Source: Rhodotorula mucilaginosa | Taxonomy: Eukaryota; Basidiomycota; Microbotryomycetes; Sporidiobolales; Sporidiobolaceae | Assembly (NCBI GenBank): GCA_034406715.1 | Contig: CP137865.1 | Coordinates: forward strand, 682,001-746,000 | Direction of reading: 5' to 3' | Length of the DNA: 64,000 bases | Shown here: positions 10,207-21,779 of the stretch, piece by piece | How positions within the stretch are numbered: the stretch's first letter is position 1 | How the letters are laid out: the number at the start of each line of letters is the position of its first letter | Position numbers and translations under genes: made by a program | Notes under the pieces: generated by a model | What the model was told of the DNA's origin: nothing | Seen by the model: only the letters and a program-made list of their open reading frames with translations | The model's database searches: none

Positions 10207-11880
10207 AAGGGTCCGTTTTCTGACCTTGGTTGCCCGCCAACTTTTGCCATCCGCTTACAGCGGACAACTTGCTCTGCTCGACCTCGCCCAGCGCGAGCAC
10301 GAGGCGGACGGTGAGGGCTGCGTTGCTCATGCCGGCAGTGGCGGCGGCGGCAACATATACCGGATTGTCGGCAGGCAGGCAGCTCCCTGCACAAGATCTT
10401 GCAAGTCAGCAGTGGTTGAAGTACACAGCTGGCAAAGGGCAATGCACTGGAACTGCTTCCTCAGCCTCGAGAACGCCACCACCTCCTCGAACGAGACCCA
10501 ACAGATGTCGTCTACCAAGCCCGCGTTGAGACCGATCATGTTTTCGCCTCGGCTCAAGCTGCGTAGACATGATGTCAGGCACGGTTTGAAAAGCGATGTC
10601 AGGATGGAAAACAGGCTCACGGGCTCACGCCGAACCCGATGTACGAGGTCCCGACGTCGATCTCGATCGTCGACCCTTTCTTTGCTGCCCCGACAACGCG
10701 GGCAATGAAGTCGCCCCAGGCCGTCATGCTGCACGGCGACAGCTTTGGGCTGAGCATCATGACGAGTGACGGCTGGCCCTTCTTGAGCCGCCTGGTGAGA
10801 GCTTTGACAAAGACGGCGCCGGACGCGAGATTGAAGTTTTTGAAGGGTGCGGCCTTGCTCGACTTCTTCATGTTGTCGATGATCTGCAGGCAGTCGACGG
10901 TGTTGAACGCCTCGACCTGTGTGGCAGGATGACGGATGTGTGAGTCGCTTTTGGTCTCGCGTGGATGACATCAGTCCAATGCAAAGATAAGACAACGAAC
11001 CGGACAGAGCTGCGCTCTGCATTCGCGTTTGATGAGCACGTGGGTGAGGTTGATCTCGGTCAGGTCCGCGTCGTCCAGCAGCGATTCGACAAGCTTGTCG
11101 CCGAGCTGTGAAGAGTTTTAGGATGGCTGTCAGTATACCTTGCGGTCTCGGACTCGAGAGGCATGTCGAGAGGAGAGATCAACCCACCGTAAAACGCTCC
11201 GCCAGGCTTTCTGCCTCCCCCTTTCCAAAGTTCGTTCCGCCGCCGAACGCGAAGCGCGTGGTCTCGACGAAAAAGAGTCTGGCCGGCTTGTTCTGGTCCT
11301 GGGGATCCGCTCCGAACGGCCAATCCGTTGTTGCGGGCGGAAAGAAGGGCGAGGAAGCGCGAACTGCGTATAGCGCGGGCCCACGGTAAGACGGGTTGTT
11401 GGCCTTGGCCTGGCCTTGAGAGTAGACGTAGAGGTCGTCCCAGGACGTGCCAAAGAGGGACTCGGCCTCCTGCTTGATCGCGTCGGACCTCTGTCCCACC
11501 CCCGTAAGCAGCGTCCAGGCGACGAGCTCGTCTCGGACAATGCCGTGTCCCTCGCCGATGAACTTCTTGTACTCGTCCGGGTGGTGCTCCTTGAAGAGTT
11601 CTCCTATGCGGTTGCATCGGATCCTGCCAGGGAAAGGGTTAAACTCGGTCCGAAATCAATGCCAATGCCAAGAGAGGGTGTTTCACTCACAACGAGGTTT
11701 CGGAGAACTTGAGCTGCAGGGAGAGGAGCCAATCCCATGAAAAGTCGGGGCTGCTTTTCGGCGTGAGGACCGGGTCGGTGATCTTGTCGAGCAACGCCTT
11801 GGACACGGATGGGCTCGCCGCCCGGGTTGTTGACCGGCGAGCCCGAGAGCGAGGCCGAGGGCGCGGACGAAGCGACCGAC
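10130..11880 (-). CDS. Unrecognised multi-exon protein between inverted segments
   Basis: Coordinates approximate. At least five spliced blocks read well on the minus strand. They begin near 11818 (LLDKITDPVL, FSWDWLLSLQLKFSE) and continue across an intron at about 11633-11692 with RIGELFKEHHPDEYKKF and DELVAWTLLTGVGQR. Next come SWDDLYVYSQGQAKA, TTRFAFGGGTNFGKGEAES, INLTHVLIKRECRAQLCP, DCLQIIDNMKKSSKAAPF, MTAWGDFIARVVGAAKKG and IEIDVGTSYIGFG. The last blocks are ENMIGLNAGLVDDICWVSFEE and SNAALTVRLVLALGEVEQ. The blocks are soluble, globular-looking and well spliced, so selection probably acted on them. I do not recognise the family; no DDE, tyrosine-recombinase, reverse-transcriptase or helicase motif is evident. 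No start codon was found in the frame leading into the first block, which opens inside the right terminal segment. The N-terminus is therefore unresolved: a missing upstream exon or a decayed start. The C-terminus likewise runs into the left segment. Confidence 0.5.
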
Positions 11881-12445
11881 GCGGATGGAAGCGGTTGATC
11901 TCGACTCTCGCCGAACTTGCTTATCTGTCCCTTTCTCGCCGAATTCCCGTTCTCCTGTTCTCCTTTGCGCTCTCCTTGCCTTTCTCCATCATTTTCTCGC
12001 CAAATTCCCTTCCGTTGCTCTCTTTCCGCTGCCATGTCTTGTTCCGGTTCCTCTTCCCTTGCTCCATCGATTCCTCCTTCCCTTTCTCCACACGCTTATC
12101 TAGCTATGTCCGTTTCCCTTCTCTTCCTCGACGGTATCTCTCATTCCGCACCCTGCCTGTCTCCCTACCTTCCTTCCTTCACGCTGATTCACTGTCCCTG
12201 ATCCATTCTTGTAACGTCCCCGCCGGCTGAAATTCTTGTCCTCGCTACTCTCTTGGCTGCCTCCATTCTCGGCTGGATCCGTTCATAGAGCTGTACCGTG
12301 TAGATTGCCTTCCAATCTCTCTCCTCTTGCTATAACTCGCGCACCCGATCTCGACATGGGAAGGTGGAGAGGGTCTATCGGGCGAACACGCGTCAAGGCC
12401 GCATGCTGTTGGCGAGAAGCTGACGCTGTTCGGGCGCCGCGAAAG
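11818..12445 (-). repeat. Right terminal inverted segment of the ~3.4 kb unit
   Basis: Partner of 9001-10206 in inverted orientation. The clearest shared stretch is ~65 bp at the inner end (11820-11880 against 10144-10204), about 90 percent alike by eye. The block around 12230-12350 is the next clearest. This copy is shorter, lacking the insertions seen on the left. It is much more diverged than the outer 1.16 kb repeat, so the unit looks older than the arms that enclose it. Confidence 0.6.
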
Positions 12446-13644
12446 CATGGGCGGCGGAATCCAACAACCCAACCCACAGTCTCTTGACGCCAAGTATCTT
12501 CATTCAAAGGCGCGAACCTGCTGAGTAACAGTCGCGTTCACCGAGCGAGTACAGTGGGCAGATGAATCGGGCGAAGCGTTGGCGACGAGCACTAGACGTA
12601 CCCGAGTCAGCTCGACGCGGTCGGATCGGGGTCTGAGTTGATGGTTGATAGGGCTACTCAGCTAGGCTCTCTTTGTTCGCGCCTATCTCCCTGAACCTGA
12701 GTCAGCAGAGTCGGATCGGCGCGAGCTGAAACGAGGTGGATCGAGCAAGATCAGCGACGAGACCGCGCGGCGCACTCCGAACCGGAGGCAAGCCGACTGC
12801 TACCCGTTGCTGCCACCTCTTGGTCCGTCTTTGTCGACTGTCGGCGGTCAGGAGTGATCAAAGGGATTCAGGCGTGCCGGTGGACGCGGTCAGGTTGCGA
12901 GAGGCGGCCGCAGGCGGTTGCGGACGATCGCTCAGGCGGAGCGCTAGCATATGCCATTCAGAGGAGCAGTCCGGTTCGATGTTCCGTTTGCGCCAGCTCT
13001 GCGCCTGTGCAGCCGCACGCGAACCCACCGCAAAGCGCCCGCCTGTTTCATCCGCCGAGCCGGTCGTGCAAGAACCTCGTCCCCCGGTGCGGGACGGACG
13101 CGCGGTACACATAGCCATACGAGGTCGTACGTGGCAGTCAGCCCCCAACTCTGAGCCCTCGAGGTGTTGGCAGCGCGATGGGGAGGTGGAGAGAGAGAGA
13201 GACGGGGCTTTACATCGACCACAGACCACGGATCTCGCCGATGGCCTAATTACTACAGCTGTAGAACTAAGAGATTGTTGCTGGGTAATTAGACAAATAA
13301 CAGAAAGCCTCCTCACGCTTGTCTCCAAAACCCAGTGGGAAAAAAATAGAGTCCATGATGCATCGAATGAGGAGGGGGATAGTTACCTCGGTTCCTTCTG
13401 GAGCTATATAATATAGACTCGAGGTAGGGGAAGCGGTTGAGATTGCACGCTCATCGCGCGCGTGCAGTGCAAAGACGAACTGTTCTCTCCACTCGCGGCA
13501 CTACTAGCTCACCGCGCGTGCAGCATTAGATGACAGGAAATATCTCAAACCTCATCTTAATGCGCTCCCGCCCTTGAGTCTCGCGTCAGTGTCTAGATCC
13601 CGGTAGACGGATGACCGATCGATTCCATTCCGACCGGAAAGCCA
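12446..13644. other. Intergenic, 3' of CTF18
   Basis: About 1.2 kb with no supported gene. AT-richer than its surroundings near 13240-13420. Contains a short dispersed motif, CGCGCGTGCAG, near 13457 and GCGCGTGCAGC near 13513. No RNA gene recognised. Confidence 0.4.
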
Positions 13645-16600
13645 CTACAAAAAGTCGGCAACGCGTTTCGTGACGCGAACCGCGTTTGAAAAGCCCTCGT
13701 GATACCGATAGGCCGCCTGCCGGACACGCTTCGCGGCCGGTGGTGCCAGACCACCCGTGTCTACAAGGAAAGGGGTCAGCGACGCCGTAAACCAGATGAA
13801 AAAAAAAGCGGGCACTAACCGGTAGAGGCCGGTTCTCCGTTGAGGGCTGCGGAGGCGACGACAGCTCGCCCGAAAAAGTCGACGGCCTGTTTCGCATCTG
13901 CAGGTGCGCTGACTGGCTTGACGCTGCAGTAAAGGGCGGCAGTGGTGATGAGCAGGCGGCAACATGCACGGAGCCAGATGCAGCACAGCTCTCACGTTTT
14001 GTAAGCTGCCAGGATGTCGCTGGCGGATCGAGTCCCTCCGGCGGCCACTTCTCCCCGTCGCTGAACCTCGGACTCGATCTGTCCGACGCCGTCCGGATCA
14101 GATCGGAACTCGTGCAGCAAAGGAGAAGCAGGAAAGCGCACCTCGCGGTTGATCATTTGACGAACGGCAAAGCGGCCGGGCGCGATATCGCTCGCCCGTT
14201 TACCGTCAAAGTGAACAAAAACGTCGATGGGACTGTGGCGCGCAGATGTTAGAGGGCACGGAAAGACGCTGCAGGGATGACGGAAGGTGCAAAAGTAAAG
14301 AAAGCACACGTACGGATCCAGTTTGTACGAGAGCTGACCGTCCTCACTCTTGTCGAGCGCGAACGTCAGATTTGTCGTGATCATCGTATTGACGAGGCGG
14401 GTCAGGCGAGCTTTCTCGTCGGTCTTGACGATCTGGCTGTTGACCTGTTTCCGCCGCGACTCTCGTCAGTGAGGGTTCTCTTCGTTCTCGACCCCCGAAC
14501 CCCGTCAACGAGACCAACTCACCGGTTTCAGGTCGGGAGCGACCACTCGGTTGAGGAGCGGCAGCAGCTCTGTGACCAAGTCCGTGCCAGTAAAGAGAGC
14601 CGCCAGATTCTGCGAGATGCTCCCGGCGAACGCATCCGCGACCTCTTGGTGCGCTTGTCGTTGAAGGTACATCTGTAGAAGGGCAGGCAGATGGTCAGCA
14701 TGTCAGGCGGTCCTTCCCTACACGGGCGGAATGACTTGCCTCGTAGTCCGTCTTCGGCAGCTCGACCGGATTCGGAACTTGGCTGCTGAACAGCGGGTAC
14801 CAAGCGACAAAGGCAAATGGAACGTATGCGAGCAACTCGTACTCGCGCTCGCTGCGCAAGCGATGGTCGAGCTGGTCGTAGAGCCAGATCCAGTCAAGCG
14901 CGTCGACGATGCGAGGCAATGCTTCGGCATTCGTTCCCGACGCCGTGAGGTAGTTTTCGAAGCAGCCTAACACGCAAGAAGAGGTTAGTCCCAACACCTC
15001 TGCCTGTGAAGCGTTGCACGCTTACCTTGAGAGATCTTTTCGTATTCGCCGCTCGTCTGAACGTCTCGGACAATCCGAGCGACGTACCGTTCATCGACTC
15101 CGACGCCGCTCACGCCGGGAGCTCCACGTTTGCGGGGCGGCTTCTTGAAGATGCGGTTGAGCACTTGCGACGACGACGTGCCCGTGTCCTTTTGACCAAG
15201 TGCACTCGAGCGGATCGCCTCGGCGTCGACGGTCGAGCCATTACGCTTGATGAACTGCAGCGAAGGGGGACATCTCATCGTGTCAGCAGGCGGAGGTCGC
15301 ATTCAGTGACCTGTGAGCGTACCTGCAGCGTATTGAGGCAGCTGCGCAAGTCGCCTTCGGCCACTTCCACCAGGAGCGACAGGTGCTTGTTTTCCGTCGT
15401 CAATTCCTCCGACTCGCAGATCGTCCGCAAGCGCTTGACCAGCATCGCGCTCGTTGGCGGCGTGAAGCGAACAATTTTGGCGAGCGGTCGGAGCGGTCGG
15501 AGCACCGGCGCGTAGCTGTTAGGAAAGCATCAGCTTCTTCCTCTTCTCGGCTCATTCAAATCCCGAGACTGTTGGCGACGGGTCCGATCAACGTAAAAGC
15601 TCACAGGTCGTTGCAGATGCATATGATCGGCCGAAGTAGGGGCCGGGCTTGCTTACCTTTGCCCTTCCCTGCCAGAGCGAAAGAAAAGGAGTCAAGACGC
15701 AATCCAGCCACTCGTGATCGGAGACCCTGTAGGCAACTTACTGCTGGGTTTCCTGAGCGTGCTTCCCTCCGTGATGAGCTTGACGAGCGTCTTGACGAAA
15801 CTCTGCAACAGAAGCAGCATTGAGCGGCTGGAAGATAGCATAGCGAAAGCGGCAGGACGGACCGATTCGCCTCCTCCAGCTGCGCCGTCAATCTCGTCGA
15901 CGACGACACAGGTCGGCCTGTTCCTGCCCTCTTCGTGAGCTTTGGCCTTGCCCTTCCCGCTAGAAGCTGCTCCCGTCGTCAACGCTTGGCTGTCGAGAGC
16001 GTTCCGGATCCTTTCTTCGACGACTCGGCCTGTCCGATCATCGGAGGCGTTGATCTCGAGCACCTGGTAACCGGCCTGCCGGGCGAGCACGTGCGCAAGC
16101 GTGGTTTTGCCGAGTCCCGGAGGACCAGAGAGGAGCAGAACCTAGGGAACGCCGATCCTCGTCAGCCTCTTGACGCGTCCGGAAGAAGAGCGTCATTGTG
16201 CTGCTCACTTTCTCTTGCGGTCGACCCCACGGATCAGGAGCCTGTGAAGGCGGGCCTTTGGTCAGCCAAAGTAATGAGAGAAGGTACGGGGGAACTTCAC
16301 ACGCACAGCATCTTCAATGCCGTTCGGCCTCGCTGCGTCGCGGTCGCCGGCACCAAATCCGCCGTTCCCGCCATCACGAGCGCGCTTGTTGCGACGGTCA
16401 CGTTTCATTTCGGCGGCGGCATTGGCTTTCGACGTGCCCTTGAACACGCACATGTCCCATTCTTTCAACCAGAGCAGGGCAGAGCGGTGGACGCGCTGCG
16501 ATGAATTCGGTATTTAGCCTCGGACGTGCTTACACGAGCCAGGCGGACCGAAACGCACCTCGTCTCCGAGAAGGTCGATGAAGCGCTTGGGGCGGTAGCG

Positions 16601-17669
16601 GTCGGTCCAAAGGCTAGTCTCGACGGGAGCGGCGGTCCTAGCGTTGGGTTTGTTCTCGCCCGGAGGGGAGAGAGCGCCGTTCGTTCTGCAGGGATACGGG
16701 TGTCTGTTGGTCGGCGCGTCGAGGTCATCTCGATGAGGAGCAGGCTCCACTCACGCATCCGCTTCCCGCTGCTTCTTCGCCAGAGTCTGTTCGCCTTCGA
16801 TCTCGCGCAAGAGCTGGCTGTAAGGCCGATCGAGCATGCTGGATGCCAAACGCTGAAGCGCGAGACTTTCCTCCTTCTGCAGACGCCAACGGGATCAGTC
16901 GAGGAGTCGATGTTGAAGGTGACCGCAGTCATGTTGCGCTGTATACCTTTGACTCTGCGGTGCTGGAGTAGGCCTGCAGCTTCTTTCGCCGGGTGAAAGA
17001 GACTTTGCGTCCGTCAAGTGTCGTTGCTTCCACCGGCGTCGCATCGATATATCCGCTCGGTAGCGCCGACATGTCGAGGTTTGAGACATTGCCGTATTTC
17101 GAAGAGTAGTCGTAAGAATGCGAATCTGCGATAGATCCGCGTGCCGCAGAAGTTTGTCTCGGTAATGCTGCGGGCACATTGCATCAGTGATCGCCTCCGT
17201 GTTCACATGCGAGGCACGGGAGCGTGTGCCGCATACCTAGGGGAGGCTCACAATCATCGGGCTCTCCGGGACTCGTCTCTCCGAACGCGCCGAAATCTTC
17301 GTCCTCCTCAAAAATCATCTTGGCGCGTCCACCGTCCGCCTGCCTGCTTGACCCGCCTGCGACCGGTCCTTTTGTCGCCGCTGCAGTCGAGGTTGACGCG
17401 ACCACGGGTGAGGGCATGGCGTCCTGTCGTTCCGCCATTTCTTGTTCTTCAATCTCCCGCAGGACGTCCATGTCGACATCCTCCCCGTCGAGCACCTCTT
17501 CTGCGGCTTCGAGTTGCGCGGCGGCTTCGATGGCAGCCCAGTCCTCTTCGTCGTCGTCGTCCGGACCGGGAACCCCCGGAGCTGTGCCGAACGCTGCCTG
17601 TTTGGCAGGGTCGAGGGCGGAGGTTCGCTTGAACGGCAAGACGCGGTTCAGCTCAGCGAGCGCAGCCAT
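13645..17669 (-). CDS. CTF18: Ctf18, large subunit of the alternative RFC clamp loader
   Basis: A many-exon gene (about 14 exons) from ATG 17669 to TAG 13645-13647. The N-terminus starts MAALAELNRVLPFKRTS and has an acidic segment (PDDDDEEDWAAIEAAA). The Ctf18/RFC-type entry motif is DRYRPKRFIDLLGDE, followed by WDMCVF. The AAA+ ATPase core shows Walker A in SGPPGLGKTTLAHVLA, then YQVLEINASDDRTG, and Walker B in VVVDEIDGAA. The last exon ends in the family's YHEGFSNAVR signature and stops soon after. Ctf18, with Dcc1, Ctf8 and Rfc2-5, loads PCNA and supports sister-chromatid cohesion and the S-phase checkpoint in the nucleus. It is the only recognisable host gene inside the large inverted repeat, and its reading frames look intact. 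Exact internal splice sites were not all resolved. Confidence 0.9.
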
Positions 17670-18434
17670 GGCGGACGCGGCGAGAGCGGCGGCAGGTCTC
17701 GGCAAAGCACGTGTGTAGCTTGCTGTACGTTCGCCCTGACGTGGACAGGCGCAGGACGCGCGAGAAGATCTCACGGCACGCGTCGCGAGGCGAGGGACGC
17801 GCTCTCGCCCTCCCCTCCAGTGCTTCTTCGCAAATCTTCATCGTCCTTGCAAGGGTCCAGCCTTGGGCTGACTGCGGTAACGAGCTCGACTACAGCCAGT
17901 ATGAGCTGCTTTTGACCTTACGCGGCGTCGAGCGACGCGTCCGAGGCTTTCAGGCGGCGCACCGAGCGAGAGGCGACGCCACACCCGAACCACGCCGTCT
18001 TCCGCCTCAACGGTCTCGGCTTTGGTGACGATTCAGCGGGCTCGAGCGAGGACAACTTGGACCGTGACGCTGTCATCGAGGGGAGGAAGGCGTCATCGCG
18101 GGGGGGGGAGTCCCTCCGACCACTTCAACATCAAGCAGGAGCACGACGACGATTCAGAGATCCCTTCTTCCGAGATAGCCCTCTTGGCTGTCCTAGACCT
18201 TTGTAGTATTTCCACTGGTCGTAAAAGGCAGAGTCAACAGCACAACTCGTCTCTTTTCCAAATCTGTGAGCTGTGCGCTATTTGACGAGCGCCCTCGCAC
18301 GCAGCGAGACGAGTAAGCGTCGCGGGGGTTTGCAGCCACCGGAGCATGTGCATGGCCACTAACTTCGGTACCCGCTCATACAATGACTGTATATGACCCG
18401 CCCGTAAGGGAAAATCTAGTCAATGACATGGGAT
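17670..18434. other. CTF18 upstream region
   Basis: About 760 bp between the CTF18 start and the inner edge of the right repeat arm. Contains a G9 run near 18101 and no supported gene. Presumed CTF18 promoter. Confidence 0.4.
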
Positions 18435-19608
18435 CTGGAAGGAGGCCCGCTTTGAAACGATTCGATTTGTGGTCACCACATCCTTTCGCTTACCGTACGA
18501 GCTTACGAGACGGATGTGCATAGCCGAACGATACTGGAAAGACTAAAGGATGGTGGGCGAGCACCGAGTATCGACCGGAGGAATCGATTTTGCCTTGGCG
18601 GAAACCTCAATCGGTGGCAAAACGCTCCAACCTTGTGCTCGGGCAAGCGAGGTAGACAGTGAGGTTTATAACCGAGTCATCTCCGATTGCTTATTGAAAA
18701 CTAGCATCCTTTACGTACGTCGTTGCGAATGCGACACGTCAATCTCTCGCCAAGCGGCAGCTCCAAAAGTCTTGATCTTTTTGTCGCCCGCTCTCTCCCT
18801 CCGGATTCGATCTGGAAACGTCCCGTCCGCTACGCTGGATTATATTCATCCAGTGTGAGACGCACCCGGTTCACCGAGAGCCATGACTCGTCGAGAAACG
18901 AAGCAGAGCAGCGAGAAAGCGAAGCGCTGCTGTCTCTTCACCCCCTTCTCCCCGGCGCAAGGGGCAAGGACATGAGACTATGGGCGGTGTATTACAAAAA
19001 CAAGACCTCTACGCTCCAGCAGAGAGTTCAAAAAGACTGGAAAGCGCCTCTCGAGAGGTCCCTCTTGCGGGATCGCCGGAAAGGCAAAAGGACCGAGCAC
19101 CGCGGCGGACGGGCGAGCCTTCCAACCAAGATCTCCGCAAGTTGACATAGATATTGGGCGCGTGGGTGGGCATGAAGGTACTAAAGCAGTGAGGGCTATC
19201 CGCGTATCCTCAGCCGTGAGGTCCGGAGAGTGAACCAATCTGAAGAAGCTGAGGAGAAGTCCCGCTCCCTCGAGTCCTCGTCGGGACTTGTCAAGTCTCT
19301 TTCCGGAGAAAGAAAGCAAAGAAAGCAAACATAAGGGGCACATAGGGAAACTCTGGCTACTATGCTCGCTCCCACAGCATCCTTACTCTGGGTTCGAGCG
19401 TCGTGCTTGAACTGGGGTCTGACGGGCGCGAGCTCGAGTTGAGTCGGAAAGCCATTTGTGGCTGCTCTGTGATTTGCCTGTCCTTGTTTCCTTTGCTAGT
19501 TATTCATATCGCTCCCTTTGTAGCGCTGGACATGTCACTATACTTGAAATGTCCGCCGCCGCCGGTAGATTGATTTCGCGATCAAAAACCTGTTTTTGCC
19601 AGCTCCAC
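18435..19608. repeat. Right arm of the ~1.16 kb inverted repeat
   Basis: Inverted partner of 6933-8086. It starts at CTGGAA near 18435 and ends at AGCTCCAC (19608). Slightly longer than the left arm because of the small insertions described there. Just outside, the sequence bears no clear similarity to the DUF1992 gene, so the duplicated piece ended in that gene's upstream region and did not carry its coding part. The same 102-codon frame is at 18550-18858 (plus). Confidence 0.9.
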
Positions 19609-20768
19609 ACTTCGCATCTGCAGTCGCGAGCTATTCCAGGTTGCTACAGACGCCGATCGCGAGCACGGCAGGCAAGGGGCTACAAGGTGACTGATACTAG
19701 CTCCTCGGGCTCATGACCTCTTTACAGCTGTCCCGGTACTCTGTGCCGAGTGACTTGCGTGCGCCACCTGCACCTGAGCTGGGTGAGTCTAGGCTTCGGA
19801 GTCGCCGGAGAAGCCTCTTTTTGCATGTAGCTGGAAAGTACTAGGTCATTGGACAATAAAGAACTGCTTTCAGGCGGCTACACTGAGGGTGTAGGCCTGG
19901 GACCCTCGCCCGCCGCAGTTTCCTTTTCATCCTCCCGAGGCCAGCATCACTTCCCAAGTAGCATATATTTGGGGCTCGGACGCTTTGACACATATTCCTG
20001 TCAAGTGTTTTCTGCCCTTATGACCATAGACCCTTCATGAAACGAGCCAGAACGAGGGAAAGCTGATGTTCACACGTTCACAGCGTGTAGCATTTTTTTG
20101 AGGTCGAAATCCGGGATGGTCCACAACTCCGGCAACTCTCCACTATGTCCATGGAGGCTTCGCATTCAAGCCCTAAGCCGAGCTATCGCCTGTCTGCAAG
20201 ATACGGCAGTAGAGCATTGACAGACATGGCAAAATCACCTGTCAAAAGCAGATATTCGAGCATCGTCCCAAACGTCAACAAGTGTAGGGCAAGGGTCTCC
20301 CAGAGAGTGACTTCCGTCTCATCTCTCAGGTCGCGCAACAGCTGTGGGAGGTCAAGGACCGCAAGATTGAGGACTTGTCCAAGTCCGAGATCACGATTGT
20401 CCAGTACGGCCATGCTTGCGAAGAATTCGCAAATGCAGATCGAGCGTGCTCGATTGGTCTCGAAGCAATCTGGAAAGATGAAGAATGTGTAGTCGAGACC
20501 AATCTTGCACGCTCCTGCCAGCATTAGACTTGCCTGTTTTCTTGTCTTCCTGTCCCCCCTTTTGCTCATACCTCACAACAGCCGTTGTCCTCTCTGCATA
20601 GTTGCGCGCTGCCCCTCTCTTGCTGTTTCACCCGTGTCAACATCTGTAACTACCATTTCCGCTCGCTATTGCGGGGTTGGAGAGGGGAGATTGCGAGAGC
20701 TTGCGTGTGTGCGGGAGAAAGCTTGCTTTGCATGCGGACGAATCGGTCGGCCCCCGGTAGTATACGTT
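19609..20768. other. Mostly empty stretch with one weak ORF
   Basis: About 1.16 kb. An ATG-initiated 128-codon frame on the minus strand (20183-20569) is leucine-rich (for example VLNLAVLDLPQLLRDL and LLTFGTMLEYLLLTGDF). I recognise no family and see no splice partners, so it may be a gene remnant or chance. Nothing else supported. Confidence 0.3.
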
Positions 20769-21512
20769 TCAAACGCCACCGCTTGTTCCAGTCAACATGA
20801 ACACGCACGCCAGTATAAAACAGGTCAGAATGACCGGGAAGAGAACGAGCGAAATCGAGAGAAACAGTGGGAGGCAGAGGTTGTCCCCGGTGCTTGCGTC
20901 GACCGTCTCTGCCCGCGCGCGCGCTTCCATCGCTCGGACGACCGCGCGGTCATGCTCTTGCGCTGACTCCAACTCCCTCCCCTCTCTGTCGGAATGCGCT
21001 CGAACCGGAAGGTATCGATTCAACGGGTAATGTGGCAGCCCGTCGTGGTTGAAGAGGCTCGGGAAACTGAAGTTCACGTTCCGGCTCGGCAATCGGGGTT
21101 TTGGTTTTGGCGTAGGTATGTCCGGGAGGTCGTCCCAATCTGAAGGGCAAGGGTTCGGCGGAGGGAAGCGGTGGTGGCGAATGACCGGCTCCTCCTCGGA
21201 AGAGCTCGTCGAGAATTGCGAACTCGACGGTCTCGAGGATGACAGTGAGGTGCCCCGTGTAGCGCTGTGCCTTGGTTGATGAGACTGCGTGGCCGGCGAC
21301 TCGGTCGATCGGCGCCCAACGGGTTGCGCTAGGGGCCTCGTTTTTGGCAAGAACGATCTGGCGGCGTCGTCTTCACGACGAAGGCGGCTGCTACTGCCAC
21401 GGCGTGGGTTTCTGTGTGCCGGGAGTGTCTCGAGGGGCCTTGAGGAATGCGCGTCCGACTCGGAAGCATCCGAAGCACTGGGTCGACGAACTCGCGAGTA
21501 TCCCGCCGCCAT
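20769..21512 (-). CDS. Uncharacterised protein with a C-terminal membrane anchor
   Basis: A single uninterrupted frame of 247 aa from ATG 21512 (MAAGYSRVRRPSASD). Residues 1-150 are Ser/Arg/Pro-rich and look disordered, with SSSRPSSSQFSTSSSEEE in the middle. A more ordered stretch follows (NVNFSFPSLFNHDGLPHYPL). The last ~35 residues form a strong hydrophobic segment (LFLSISLVLFPVILTCFILA), long enough for one membrane span with a very short tail: a tail-anchor layout. Divergent from the next gene, 267 bp between start codons. An upstream exon cannot be excluded, because the frame stays open for some codons upstream of this ATG after a possible acceptor. Family unknown. Confidence 0.5.
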   Translation of the reverse strand: MAAGYSRVRRPSASDASESDAHSSRPLETLPAHRNPRRGSSSRLRREDDAARSFLPKTRPLAQPVGRRSTESPATQSHQPRHSATRGTSLSSSRPSSSQFSTSSSEEEPVIRHHRFPPPNPCPSDWDDLPDIPTPKPKPRLPSRNVNFSFPSLFNHDGLPHYPLNRYLPVRAHSDREGRELESAQEHDRAVVRAMEARARAETVDASTGDNLCLPLFLSISLVLFPVILTCFILACVFMLTGTSGGV

Positions 21513-21779
21513 GTGTTCCAAGGTGCGAACCGACCGGAAGGGTTTCTCCGTAATGGCGAAACCTGTGGGTGCAAGCTATTGCGCCTGTGATTGGTAGGTG
21601 GCTTCGGGTCGTATAGAGGCGAAAGACTCACAGTCGGCTGTTTCCTCCGCCGTGCACGGACCTCGTCGGGACGTCCGCGGACTGGTCTTGCCGCGGCTGC
21701 TACAAAGCGGCGACGAATACTACGCTTTGCACCGCGCCTCTTCCTTTGGTGAGGGCCTTTCAGCAAGAACACAGCGCAT

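Noticed and set aside
9001-12445. Reading the nested unit as a classical cut-and-paste transposon
   Set aside because: No DDE or other transposase motif, no exact terminal repeats, no target-site duplication seen; left as unclassified.
6933-19608. Idea that the inverted repeat is a mating-type locus border
   Set aside because: No homeodomain, pheromone, or STE3 receptor gene is recognisable inside; CTF18 is not a mating-type gene.
20183-20569. 128-aa leucine-rich ORF on the minus strand
   Set aside because: ATG present but single, isolated, without introns or domain in an intron-rich genome, and next to repeat DNA; kept only as a note in the region entry.
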